Of a stretch of DNA of 64,000 bases, positions 1 through 9,908 are shown piece by piece. The translations under genes were made by a program, and so were the position numbers. Numbering within the stretch: the first letter of the stretch is position 1; every line of letters begins with the position of its first letter. The stretch spans positions 32,211,484 to 32,275,483 of the forward strand of contig NW_022098021.1 of assembly GCF_002288925.2 (NCBI RefSeq). Direction: 5' to 3'. Source of the stretch: Delphinapterus leucas. Taxonomy: Eukaryota; Chordata; Mammalia; Artiodactyla; Monodontidae. The notes under the pieces were generated by a model that was given only the letters and a program-made list of their open reading frames with translations, did not search any database and was not told the DNA's origin.

Positions 1-927
1 CACTCCTTTATCAAGGTCTTGGGTAAGGGCAGTATGGGGGTCTATCATAAAGGAATACGTTGGGGCTACATCAGAGGTAAGACCCCCAAAGACGGATGTT
101 CAGAGAAGGACCCTGTTTTGAGGGAGGGCCAGGAGAGGGTAAATGCCACAGTAGAACCTCAGCGTTCTCTCTGATCTGTGAGCAGCCCTGTGGCGGAAAG
201 TTCCAAAGTAAATTGTAGACCTTCTCTCCCCATCCCCAGGATCATGAGCATAAGTTCTCTAAATATTATTTTTTTATATTTAATTCTATTAGTTACTACC
301 TATATTTGTGTGTATGTAAATATTTAATATCTTCTTACAGAGGTAGCATCCAAGAAACAGAGAGGTTAAGTACCTTGTTCAGGTGCATTCAGCATTTTCG
401 GTGGTGTAGCAATAAGGACTTTTGTGCCTAGAAACATTATTTATTATAAGTTGTTTATATTATTATACTGTCTCCCCAGTGATATTACCAGGTCTTTAAT
501 GCCAAGGTCTAGATCGTATGCATCTGTCCCATACTGCCTCTTGGCTTTCATGTCACATCCACAACTCCTATCCTTAAATACAGCTTTGGGGCTTGACAAC
601 TAGAGTTGACTAGTTAAGTGGGTCGTAAGTTCCATCTTTAAATCATCCAGCTGTTCTTTTTTCTCAAGAGTAAAACCAACCCGGCTGGTAGGTGGGAGTT
701 TCCCACTGTGACCCAGGAAGTCGAGGTCAGGAGACAGGTGTGGAGGGGAAAAGTGGAAGGGAAGAGGGAGCAGCGAGGGGGTGGCAGGGACCTAAACCTT
801 CTCCTGGTCTACCAGAGCACTGTGGTGGGGCTGCTCACGGACAGGGGAGGTGCCCCAAGTCGTTATTTGGAAGGAAGCTTATTTCTTGCTGTGCTCTGCA
901 GTCGGGTAGGAATGGAGGGTCAGGGCA
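1..927. other. unassigned intergenic sequence
   Basis: No gene, exon or well-preserved repeat is recognised. The 119-codon and 88-codon frames near 690-1050 overlap each other, run into the MIR3-like repeat that follows, and look like chance frames. A faint MIR-like piece lies at about 331-415. Confidence 0.6.
331..415 (-). mobile_element. MIR SINE fragment (weak)
   Basis: The phrase 'acagagaggttaagtacctt' matches the reverse complement of the central part of MIR (ctgtg...cttaacctctctg). Only this core is recognisable and both ends fade into surrounding sequence. MIR is an inactive mammal-wide tRNA-derived SINE. Confidence 0.35.
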
Positions 928-1025
928 TAATAGGATCATTGAATGTTGGAGCTGGAAGAGGTCCCATGAACTGAATCTAATCATTTTGGAGATGATGAAG
1001 CTGAGGTCCACAGGGGGACATGCTT
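928..1025 (-). mobile_element. MIR3 SINE 3' part
   Basis: The order 'aggatcattgaatgttgg', 'agctggaagaggtccca', 'gatgatgaagctgaggtcc' follows the reverse complement of the MIR3 3' end (gacctcagtttcctcatctg ... ggtcccttccagctct ... attctatgat). It is diverged and truncated. It is an old inactive element. Confidence 0.55.
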
Positions 1026-1077
1026 GGCCCATGGACACGACTGGAGCCTAGTTATTCCAACTCCACTGAGATCTCTT

Positions 1078-1564
1078 CTTTGTCTAATAACTCATTGTGG
1101 TTTTGATTCACATTTCTCTAATGATTAGTAATGTTGAGCATCTTTTCATGTGTTTGTTGGCAATCTGTATGTCTTCTTTGGAGAAATGTCTATTTACATC
1201 TTCCGTCCTTTTTTGGATTGGATTGTTTGTTTTTTTGATATTGAGCTGCATGAGCTGCTTGTATACTTTACAAGCAGCTTAATTAATTAAGAGATTAATC
1301 CTTTGTCAGTTGCTTCGTTTGCAAATATATTCTCCCATTCTGAGGGTTGTCTTTTCGTCTTGTTTATAGTTTCCTTTGCTGTGCAAAAGCTTTTAAATTT
1401 CATTAGGTCTCATTTATTTATTTTTGTTTTTATTTCCGTTACTCTAGGAGGTGGATCAAAAAGGATCTTGCTGTGATTTATGTCATAGTGTGTTCCGCCT
1501 ATGTTTTCTGCTAAGAGTTTTATAGTGTCCGGTCTTGCATTTAGTTTTTTAATCCATTTTGACT

Positions 1565-1603
<39 letters not shown>

Positions 1604-2815
1604 TTTTCGGTATACAGGCCTCTCACTGTTGTGGCCTCTCCCGTTGTGGATCACAGGCTCCGGAAGCGCAGGCTCATCGGCCATGGCTCATGGGCCCAGC
1701 CGCTCCGCAGCATGTGGGATCTTCCTGGACCAGGACACGAACCCGTGTCCCCTGCATCGGCAGGTGGACTCTCAACCACTGCGCCACCAGGGAAGCCCTT
1801 GACTTTATTTCTGTGTATGATGTTAGGAAGTGTTCTAATATCATTCTTTTACATGTAGCTGTCTAGTTTTCCTAACACCACTTATTGAAGAGATGGTCTT
1901 TTCTCCATTGTATAGTCTTGCCTCCTTTGTCAGAGGTAAGGTGACCATATGTGTATGGGTTTATCTCTGGACTTTCTATCCTGTCCTATTGATCTACATT
2001 TCTGTTTTTGTGGCAGTACCATACTGTCTTGATTACTGTTGCCTTGTATTACTGTACAATAGCCTGAAGTCAGGGAGCCTGAATCCTCCAGCTCCGTTTT
2101 TCTTTCTCAAGATTGTTTTGACTATTCGGGGTCTTTTGTGTTTCCATACAAATTGTAAAATTTTTTGTTCTAGTTCTGTGAAAAATGCCATTGGTAATTT
2201 GATAGAGATTGCATTGAATCTGTAGATTGCTTTGTAGTGTAGTCATTTTCACAATGTTGATTCTTCCAATTCAAGAACATGGTATATCTCTCCATCTGTT
2301 TGTATAGCCTTTGATTTCTTTCATCAGTGTTTTATAGTTTTCTGCATACAGGCCTTTTGCCTCCTTTGGTAGGTTTATTCCTAGGTATTTTATTCTTTTT
2401 GTTGCAATGGTAAATGGGAGTGTTTCCTTAATTTCTCTTTCTGATCTTTCGTTATTAGTGTATAGGAATGCAAGAGATTTCTGTCCATTAATTTTGTATC
2501 CTGCTACTTTACCAAATTCATTGATTAGTTCTAGAAGTTTTCCAGGGGACTTTTTTAGGATTTTCTATGTATAGTATCATGTCACCTGCAAAGAGTGAGT
2601 TCTACTTCTTCTTTTCCAGTCTGGGTTCCTTTTCTTTCTTTTTTTTCTCTGATTGCCATGGCTAAACCTTACAAAACTATGTTGAATAATAGTGGTGAGA
2701 GTGGGCACCCTTGTCTTGTTTCTGATCTTAGAGGAAATGCTTTCAGTTTTTCACCGTTGAGAATGATGTTGGCTGTGGGTTTGTCATATATGGCTTTAGA
2801 AGGAATTCTGCCTCA
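1078..2815 (-). mobile_element. LINE-1 ORF2 fragment, split by a CHR SINE
   Basis: Read on the minus strand this is the reverse transcriptase to C-terminal part of L1 ORF2. It is colinear across 2815-1811 and 1558-1078, with a SINE at 1571-1798. It lacks the 5' end, and its 3' side stops inside ORF2, so the usual 3' UTR and A-tail are missing. The polymerase motif F-A-D-D, near plus-strand 2579-2594, reads F-A-G-D, so one catalytic aspartate is lost. Frameshifts and stops occur throughout. The element is dead. Its low divergence suggests a Laurasiatherian-age L1 rather than a very old L1M. Confidence 0.85.
1571..1798 (-). mobile_element. CHR SINE, short form, with expanded ATTT tail
   Basis: On the minus strand it starts gggcttccctggtgg and carries a tRNA-like head followed by the short CHR body. 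It entered the L1 at 1078-2815. The flanking TSD is ttgactttattt at 1559-1570 and 1799-1810. In place of a plain A-tail it has about ten ATTT units at roughly 1565-1606, so the tail has become a tetranucleotide microsatellite that also blurs the left TSD edge. Confidence 0.9.
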
Positions 2816-2985
2816 AGATTGAAACATAGAGACCCTGCCTGAGTTTCCATTTCCAGCCTGGCAGCCTGGTCTACAAATTTCAGACTTGCCAGTCCCCACT
2901 ATCATATGAGTCAATTCCTTAAAATAAATAAATATATATATACCTCCCATTGGATCTGACTCTCTGGAGAAACTTGACTAACACA
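2816..2985 (+). mobile_element. LTR-like 3' end of an old repeat
   Basis: The segment ccttaaaataaataaatata (AATAAA signal), then 'ctctggagaaacttgactaa', matches the 3' end of a repeat that is common in eutherian genomes. I recognise the motif order but not the family name. It abuts the broken 5' side of the antisense L1. Confidence 0.4.
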
Positions 2986-2999
2986 ATGCATAAACATCA

Positions 3000-3340
3000 G
3001 TGATAAAAGCATATAAAATAACATCCAGTGGTACTGTGTTACCATATTTATAAAGCTCAAAAAGAGAGAAAACCAACCAATATAATGTTTTGGGATATAT
3101 ACATATGTGGAAAAATTATTTTTACAAAGGAAAAGATAAGCCCCACACTGCATGATTCCACATAACCTCTGTGCAGGGAAGCAGGGGAGGGAGCTCAGGC
3201 TTCCCTTTTACAGGAAGTTGGTAATGTGCTAGTTCCTACATAGGGTGCTAGTGTTGTGAGTATTCATTTGATTATTATGTCTTACATTTTATATGTATAT
3301 TAAATGTAGAGTTTTTATGAAGCAAATATTTTATGCTTAA
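3000..3340 (+). mobile_element. possible old L1 3' UTR
   Basis: The phrase 'ggtaatgtgctagttcctac' followed by 'gagtattcatttgattatta' resembles the 3' UTR of old L1M elements (ggtaatgttctatttcttgatctgggtgg...gtgttcactttataa). It is strongly diverged and the start is uncertain. Confidence 0.35.
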
Positions 3341-4889
3341 AACTTTTTTAATAACAAATCTTATAGGCACCTATATAAAAGAACATGCTGCTGAGTTTCT
3401 TTTGTTGGCTTAGCCACTGTTTTTAACATAAAATATTTCTTCCTGGAAGCCTCTCTCTGTTCTTTTTTCTTTAGTAACACTCTTTCCTCTTTTTTCTTTG
3501 TCCCACTTATACTTTTCACAGTTTCTAATCCATTAACCACTCTGACATACGGATTTAAAAGCCCTTCTTATTACACACTCTGTTGGATTCAAGTTCTCCA
3601 AGTCTGATTTTCCCAACTTTTGTTTCATAATAGGTAGCTTTCCATTAACATTGATTTTCAACCCCCCTCATCTGGTTGTACTGCCAGCTCCCTCATGCTC
3701 ACTGTGCCCAGGCTCTGAGCCCTGTCCAGGGAGAGTACCATATTCCCTGTTGACTCCTTGGGCTTTGACTATCTCTCCTCTTAACCTTGTTCTTTTGGTT
3801 AAATAATTTCTCTTAGCTAAAAGTTCACACTGTTCCTGTAAATTTCTTTCCTTCAATTCTCTCTTTGACCTTCTCTAATCCAGCTTTTACCCACTTCACT
3901 CCATTGAGACACAAAGCTACCAATTACCTCCTCCAGGGGGCTCAGCCTCCTGACCTCTGCACCAGCCAGGCCCCCTTGGCCTCACAGCTCCCTTTGATCT
4001 TCTGAAACACTCTCCTTGGGTCCATTGATAACTCCTGCAAGGACCAGGCAGAATGTGTTCTTTTGCCCAGAATGCAGAACAGCATGCAGCTGACCCGCCA
4101 TATTTTGCTTGCTACAAAGGAGCTCCCAGCTCAGAGAGAGAAGCCTTGACAGGAGAATCCTTTTCATTTGAAAGTGTTGATTGTGCAGGCTGAAGTAACT
4201 TGAGGAAAGAAAAGAGCTGCCTATGATTAGAAAATGCAAATCTTCTTTCAAATAATTTTTCATCAACTTAACAAATAGTTGAATAAAATGAAAATTCTGA
4301 GGGAATTTGAATTGGGTCCAAAGTTCACTGTAATAACTTGTCTCCACTTTTTTTTTTTTTAATTTTTTGAGCAGCATATTTGGGGGTTAGTTTTATAACT
4401 AAACATGTGAGCAGCATATTGCAATTTTTTTGTTTGATTAGCGTTTATTTTGATTTAGAAAGAGCTAGAAATAATCTTTTCTTCTCTGAAATGATACTTT
4501 AAAAAATCTTCCTTTATGGCCTTTATTGTAACATCATATATGAAGATAGGATGTATTACTTACAATATAGTTGTTTGGATTTGAGTTGATAATCTGTACT
4601 TGGACATTCAAGATAGATTCTCACAATATATCTCCAAATTACCATTATTGATTTATCTCTATAATTGTATACACCTAGCTAAACAGGACTCTTTTCTCCC
4701 TATGCCTTTATTTTTCTCCTCCATATCTCTGCTCCTGAAAAGTTTTTTTGCCTTTTGTTTTTGTTTGTTTGTTTCCTGGCTTAAAGACCTCCTTGCCCTC
4801 TCATTTCCTCTGGTCAAAATTCCTCCCATTATTTGACCAGCAGTAGTACTCAGATTATACCCTCTCTGACCTTATTTTGTTTTATGTAT
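3341..4889. other. unassigned sequence
   Basis: No repeat or gene was identified. A 131-codon minus-strand frame at 3982-4377 has no recognisable domain, begins in a T-run that reads as lysines, and has no splice or promoter context. I treat it as chance. A T-rich segment lies at 4740-4770. Confidence 0.55.
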
Positions 4890-5370
4890 TTGCTATATTA
4901 TACCTTTAACTTTTTATTTGGAAATAATTTCAAGCTCACAGAAAAGTTGCCAACATAATACAAAGCATAATACCTTTTACACAGATAAACAAATTTTAAA
5001 ATTGCAATATTTGTTGTATCTTCTCCTTTCTCTGTAGGCATGTGTTATGTCCAATATTTCCCTCATGAACTTCTTTCAGATGGGTGGGATTTATCATGCC
5101 CCTTTATCCCTTAGCATTTCAGTATGTATTTCCTAAGAATGAAGCTATTATTTTATGTGTCCTTGGTACAGTTATCAACTTCAGGAAATTTAACATAGAT
5201 ATGATACTTTTTATCTAAGCAGTCCATATTCCAATATTGTCAATTATTCTAATAAAGTCCTTTTTAATTTTTTTGTAACCTCTAACACAGGATCCAGTTT
5301 AAGATCACATAGTTCATTTAGATTGCATTTAATCAAAGTCATGTCATTTCTTTGAATTTATCATCACAGC
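4890..5370. mobile_element. old L1M-type fragment
   Basis: The phrases 'tttttatttggaaataattt', 'tcacagaaaagttgcc', 'tcaggaaatttaacatagat', 'agtccatattccaatattgt' and 'caggatccagtttaagatca' follow in order a diverged segment that recurs in mammalian genomes and that I associate with old L1 3' regions. I am not sure of strand or subfamily. Confidence 0.45.
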
Positions 5371-5537
5371 TAATAAGCAAACTGGAGGTAGTCATATTAA
5401 GAATATATAAAAATCCTGCTCTTCATCACACTCTTCCCCCAAGATTTAGCATCCATTAATGATTCTTGCCCAAATAAATCTTTATTATGATAATTGGAAA
5501 ATGGTGAATTCCCAAGTCCACTATTCCATCCACATTT

Positions 5538-5743
5538 TTTTTTTTTTTTTTGCGGTGCACGGGCCTCTCACTGTTGTGGCCTCTCCCGTTGCGGAGCACA
5601 GGCTCCGGACGCGCAGGCCCAGCGGCCATGGCTCACGGGCCCAGCCGCTCCGCGGCACGTGGGATCTTCCCGGACCGGGGCACGAACCCGCGTCCCCTGC
5701 ATCGGCAGGTGGACTCTCAACCACTGCGCCACCAGGGAAGCCC
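5538..5743 (-). mobile_element. CHR SINE, short form
   Basis: Complete minus-strand copy with a poly-T left edge (the A-tail) and a gggcttccctggtgg head at the right edge. The 14-bp TSD ttccatccacattt is identical at 5524-5537 and 5744-5757. It keeps many CpG sites, which fits a young cetacean insertion. Open frames of 60-108 codons across it are readings of the SINE and are not genes. Confidence 0.95.
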
Positions 5744-5757
5744 TTCCATCCACATTT

Positions 5758-6570
5758 ATCTGTCTGAAGTTATTCTTAAAGGAAGAACCCTCCCTTTTCC
5801 AATTTTTTTTACTATATTAATATTATCGGTATAGACTCATAGATTCCTATTTTATTCAGTGGGTTACTATCCTTATTTACTGTGATACTTAAAATTGTCC
5901 CAGATTTGGCCAGCAAAACTTCTTCAAGCTGGCTTACCTATGCTTTTGTTATGTCCATGCACTTTTTTGATCACTTCCTTACTTCTGGCATAACAAGATG
6001 GTCCAGGCTCATCTTATACCTTTCTGTCCCAGCCCTACAATAAGCCATTTATTCTTTCATATCACAAACATTATTTTAGTACCTACATGTGCCAGGCATA
6101 CTTCTAGTCTTCACAGATGAAGTTAACAAGAAGAGACCAACATTAGTCTTTTTCCCCATATCTCACACCCATTCATCCTATTCTTTGTGGTGAAGTACAT
6201 GAATTTCTCACAAGTTGGATTGCATATTTACTGAATGAAAAAAGTTACTTTCTTAAGTTATTTTCTGCTTATCTCAAAGCTTCTCTCTCGTCTGAATCGC
6301 AGGCAGGGTGGTCCTGTGAGTCAGTTAAAAGTAACTACAAGTCTAGGGCTGCCTTCAGCCAGCAGGGAAGGTTGCTCTAGGGGCTTCATCCTGGGGTCAG
6401 AGCGCACCCCAGTGTCCCCGCTGGCCTGCTGTAGTGCCAGCCTGCTGGGGACAAAGCTGGGCCGGAGGGCCCAGATGTCGGCTGTTGAGAACACGGGGCA
6501 CTGGATCAACACTTTAGGGAGGGGGCACTATAGCCAACTCAGAGATCTGGGTTAATCAAGAACAATATGG
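5758..6570. other. unassigned sequence with a GC-rich patch
   Basis: AT-rich to about 6290. A weak mammal-wide repeat motif (attattttagtacctacatg, then tgccaggc) lies near 6030-6125. From 6290 to 6530 the base composition rises sharply and several CpGs appear. A 106-codon plus-strand frame covers this patch but shows no known domain. Confidence 0.5.
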
Positions 6571-6572
6571 TA

Positions 6573-6898
6573 CAGCCCCCCTTTATCCAAAATTCTGCTT
6601 TCTGTGGTTTCAGCCAGCCATGGTCTACAGTTTTCTGAAAATATTAAATGGAAAATTCCAGAAAGAAATACTTCATAAGTTTTAAATTGCCTGCTTTCTG
6701 AGTAGCTTGATGAGATCTCTGGCCTCAATCCCACAGGACCTGAATCATCCCTTTGCCTGGTGTGTCCACGCAGAACCCACCACCTGCCCATTAGTATAAG
6801 AAAAAACAGTATATATAGGGCTCCGTATCATCCTCGGTTTCAGGCATCCACCAGGGGTTTTGGGACACATCCCTGCAGATGAGGGAGAGCGGCTACTG
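6573..6898 (-). mobile_element. Tigger-type (pogo) DNA transposon remnant
   Basis: A 326-bp non-autonomous element flanked by the TA target duplication of this superfamily (6571-6572 and 6899-6900). The left end reads cagccccccttatcc and the right end ends gcggctactg. Inside are 'aatattaaatggaaaattcc' and 'acagtatatatagggctccg', matching human Tigger MITEs. The terminal repeats have diverged and no transposase remains. The strand is my choice of orientation and is not certain. Confidence 0.8.
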
Positions 6899-6900
6899 TA

Positions 6901-8039
6901 TTGTTGAAGAGCCATATGATTCTCCATCTTGCTCCCTGTGCTTCAGCCACAGCGGCTTTCTTGCCATTCCTTGAAAAAGCCAAGCTCTGTCTCATCACAA
7001 GCTCTGGGTTCTCCACACTATCCCATCTCTTACCCTCCAAGACCCTTACTAACCCTGTTCATTTCTTTAACGTTAACTTTACAAACTGCACAACAGATCC
7101 TTAAAGAACATGGCGAGGAGCTTGGATTTTTATTCAAGGGCAAGAGACTTTAAAAAAAAAAAACAACTATCATGACATTTAAGGTAATTGACTATAGATG
7201 TACATACCCTCTCACTTGAGCTAAGAAATGTAACAACCTAGATGAAAATGTTAGTACTCTCACCTCTATAATCTAGAAGACTTGCTTGCAATCTGAAAAT
7301 TTAGAAATGAACAAATCACGGCACACAGATTCAGAAGAAATGAAATGTCCCATGGTGAGGCTTTAAGCAGAACCTCCTGCTTTATTGAGGGATGCAACTT
7401 GCTGCTTTGGTCATGCTGTTTGAAATTATTAGTGGACTGTTAGTTAGGTACACCTAAGGGACATTTGAGAATGTAATTTAGAACATTTAATATAGATGAA
7501 ATGGGAATGCTTTTCATACCCAGTTGTGCAAAGCTGAATGCAAAAGGGTAGTTGACTGAAAAAGTGTATTTGTGTTAGTAATGCTGAATTTTGAAGACCT
7601 TTCTCTCTATAACCCCACTACCTTTTTTTATTCATCTGGAAAGTGGTGGGAAGCAGGAAAATGTCCCAGAAGAAATGCTATTTTTAAGCATGTACGTTTT
7701 GGGAATTTGAGGCTTTGAAAAATTATGTAACCAATCAACCTGGTAATTGGATGGCAAAATAATCAGATTATGATTGTTTTATTCACCAATAGATAAAATT
7801 ACCTGTAGTCAAGATTGGAGAGATTTGCTAAACAATTAGATGTGAAGAAAATATTGGTATGGGTTTTTAAAATTATTTTTCTGATTATAAAAGTAACATT
7901 AAAAAAGCTGAATGTCTTGAAATAAATGATATAAATTTGTTGCAATCTCCTCATCCAAATATACTAAGAACTATTATTTTGATATGTCAGTGAATAAGTT
8001 GAGGTAGGTCACACAGTAAAGAGAATTCTATATTCTGAC
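6901..8039. other. unassigned AT-rich sequence
   Basis: No gene or clear repeat was identified. The end (about 7860-7990) loosely resembles old L1 3' sequence (attttctgattataaaagta-like) but is too diverged to call. Confidence 0.5.
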
Positions 8040-8270
8040 TTCTGCAATCATTTTCTATTCTATTTCTTCTTGTCCTTAAATAATCTTCAGTATATGATTT
8101 TGAGTGCCTACATGTTATTCTGGCATGCACATATACCTAATTTATCCAACAACTTCCTTCTTTGGAGGAATATAGGTTGTTTCCGATTTTTAGTTATAAT
8201 GAACAATATTTTGGATTTCTGGTTTGAAAAATGGCAGATTAACTACAAACACTTTGGCCCTCTCTTTTCC
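8040..8270 (-). mobile_element. old L1 3' UTR fragment
   Basis: The phrase 'taatttatccaacaacttcc', then 'ggaatataggttgtttccga', then 'ttagttataatgaacaatat' follows the antisense of old L1 3' UTRs (attcccctattgatggacatttaggttgtttcc...). It is strongly diverged. Confidence 0.45.
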
Positions 8271-8285
8271 CAAACCCAGCTGAAA

Positions 8286-8372
8286 TATACATATGTGTAT
8301 ATATATATAACTATATATATATATAGTTATATATACATATAGTTATATAGTTATATATATAGTATATATGTT
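8286..8372. repeat. AT-rich microsatellite with inverted repeats
   Basis: A run of (TA)n and ATAGTTATATA units from 8286 to 8372 that can fold on itself (ataactatatat against atatatagttat). Confidence 0.85.
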
Positions 8373-8837
8373 GGAAATCTTTAAACACATACAATTTATT
8401 GAGTCTTGGGAGAAACTATACGCCTATTTACGTGACTTTTAAAGTAACCTGGCTTTGCATCAGGAAGCTTAACAAAAGCTTCTGATGATAAAGTAAGTGG
8501 TTCTTATTACGTTCAAATCTGAGTGCTTGGTTTTTGACACTTTCCCTTGGTGTAGGTAACACCACACTTGAAGGCTTTCTACCTCCATGTGATCATAGCT
8601 CTTCTATTACTGCATTTATTACTTCACATTGTAACTATTTGTTCACAGACCTGTCTCACACACTAGCCTAAGAGGTCACAGAAGCCAGGAACCACATTTT
8701 CATTCCTTCAGTACATATTTTTTGAGCACCTGTTACATATCACAGTGTGACAGGAACAGGAAAAACAATGATGAACAAGTAAACATGGCTTATTTCAGCA
8801 AATGCAATGTGGTCTGACCCCCAGACTGGTGCGTTAA
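8373..8837. other. unassigned sequence with L2-like pieces
   Basis: About 8560-8700 resembles an L2 3' end and 8700-8790 resembles the mammal-wide motif 'tgagcacctgttacat...'. Both are too diverged for firm calls. No gene is seen. Confidence 0.4.
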
Positions 8838-9235
8838 TTATTTATTTCCACTGTGATGCTGCATAACAAACCACCCCAAAACTTGGAGGTTTACAAGAGT
8901 CAGCATGTGTTCTCCTGCCCACAGGTCTGCAGGTTCTCTGTAGTTTGCTCGATCCGGGCCAGGTTCCTGCAGACATTCTGCTTCAAGCCGAAGTTTGGCT
9001 GGGCCTTGCTCCTCGCTGTGAGTTGGGTTCTGGTCTAAGACACTTGTGTTCATTCTGGGACACAGACTTCTCAAAGCATGCTCTCCTCATGGTGGATTGC
9101 TGAAGCACAAAATGTCAAATGCATTAAAATCGTCTGCTCCATGACGTCCATTAACTTTCTATTGGCCAAGGCAATGGCCAATGTCAATGCAACCTCAGCG
9201 TCAATGCAACAGGATGTGACCACTGTGGGAGGGCA
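8838..9235 (-). mobile_element. MLT1/MaLR-like LTR, diverged
   Basis: The start 'gatgctgcataacaaaccac' + 'cccaaaacttgg' matches the reverse complement of the 3' end of MLT1-type LTRs (ccaagttttggggtggtttgttacgcagc). The remainder is diverged. The two antisense and sense frames of 61-78 codons here are incidental. Confidence 0.5.
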
Positions 9236-9394
9236 CTGCCAAGTTCCATAGTCTGCTTATAACAGGGTGAATGTCAAGAATGGCAAACTATGATCCAATT
9301 TACTCTACTAGGTTACTTTTTTTTGTTACAGCTAACCATCGTACCCTGTACTGATCCTTTTTAATTATTCATTGCCCTTATAAATAATTTGTTC

Positions 9395-9525
9395 AACATT
9401 TGTCTCCCTACTCATCTGTAAGCTCCATTAAGGTAGAGATCTTGCCTGTTTCACTCACTAACTAGTCATCAAATTATCCTAAACACATAGAAAAGACTCA
9501 ATAAATTAGTATTGAATTAAATTGA
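9395..9525 (+). mobile_element. L2 LINE 3' end
   Basis: The phrase 'actcatctgtaagctccatt' + 'aaggtagagatcttgcctg' and then 'aagactcaataaattagtat' + 'tgaat' match the L2 3' end (actgtaagctccatgagggcagggacc ... ctcaataaatatttgttgaatgaa). L2 is an inactive ancient mammalian LINE. Confidence 0.6.
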
Positions 9526-9580
9526 ATTGGTGGTGAGTGTCATGATAGGGAAGGTCAGAGAACTAAAAGATCATATGGAA

Positions 9581-9900
9581 CAGAGTTAGCATTGCCTGCT
9601 TATCAGTACCACCTGGAGAACTTTTAAAAACTCTCTCNNNNNNNNNNNNNNNNNNNNNNNNNNNNNNNNNNNNNNNNNNNNNNNNNNNNNNNNNNNNNNN
9701 NNNNNNNNNNNNNNNNNNNNNNNNNNNNNNNNNNNNNAAAAAAAAAAAAAAAAAAACAAAGCCTCTCTCTGTCTGTGCCTCACCCAGACCAATCAAAGCA
9801 GAGTGTTCTAGTTTTAATCTGAGAAAATGGAGATGGGGCCTTGGCATGTTTCAAATGCATACCAGGTGTTTCTAACATGTAGCCAGGGGTAAGACCACTG
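9581..9900 (+). mobile_element. MER5A-type hAT MITE, interrupted
   Basis: Left part 'accacctggagaacttttaa' and right part 'aaatgcataccaggtgtttc' ... 'ggtaagaccactg' match MER5A. The likely 8-bp TSD is atatggaa (9573-9580) and atctgggg (9901-9908), 5 of 8 identical, so it is weak. The middle is broken by an insertion largely hidden by the assembly gap. Confidence 0.6.
9638..9737. other. assembly gap of 100 N
   Basis: Exactly 100 N, the usual placeholder for a gap of unknown size. It is followed at once by 19 A (9738-9756). The near-repeated flanks aaaactctctc (9627-9637) and aaagcctctctc (9758-9769) look like a TSD, so the gap probably hides a plus-strand A-tailed retroposon. Confidence 0.95.
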
Positions 9901-9908
9901 ATCTGGGG

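Noticed and set aside
1501..2822. Several frames of 75-121 codons on the plus strand
   Set aside because: They are the non-coding (antisense) strand of an L1 ORF2 and of a SINE.
3982..4377. 131-codon minus-strand frame
   Set aside because: No domain, signal peptide, splice context or codon pattern supports it, and it starts in a T-run that reads as lysines. A frame of this length is possible by chance in 64 kb.
9563..9847. 94-codon frame across the gap
   Set aside because: It contains about 34 unknown residues from the N run and a poly-F from the A-run, so it cannot be evaluated as a gene.
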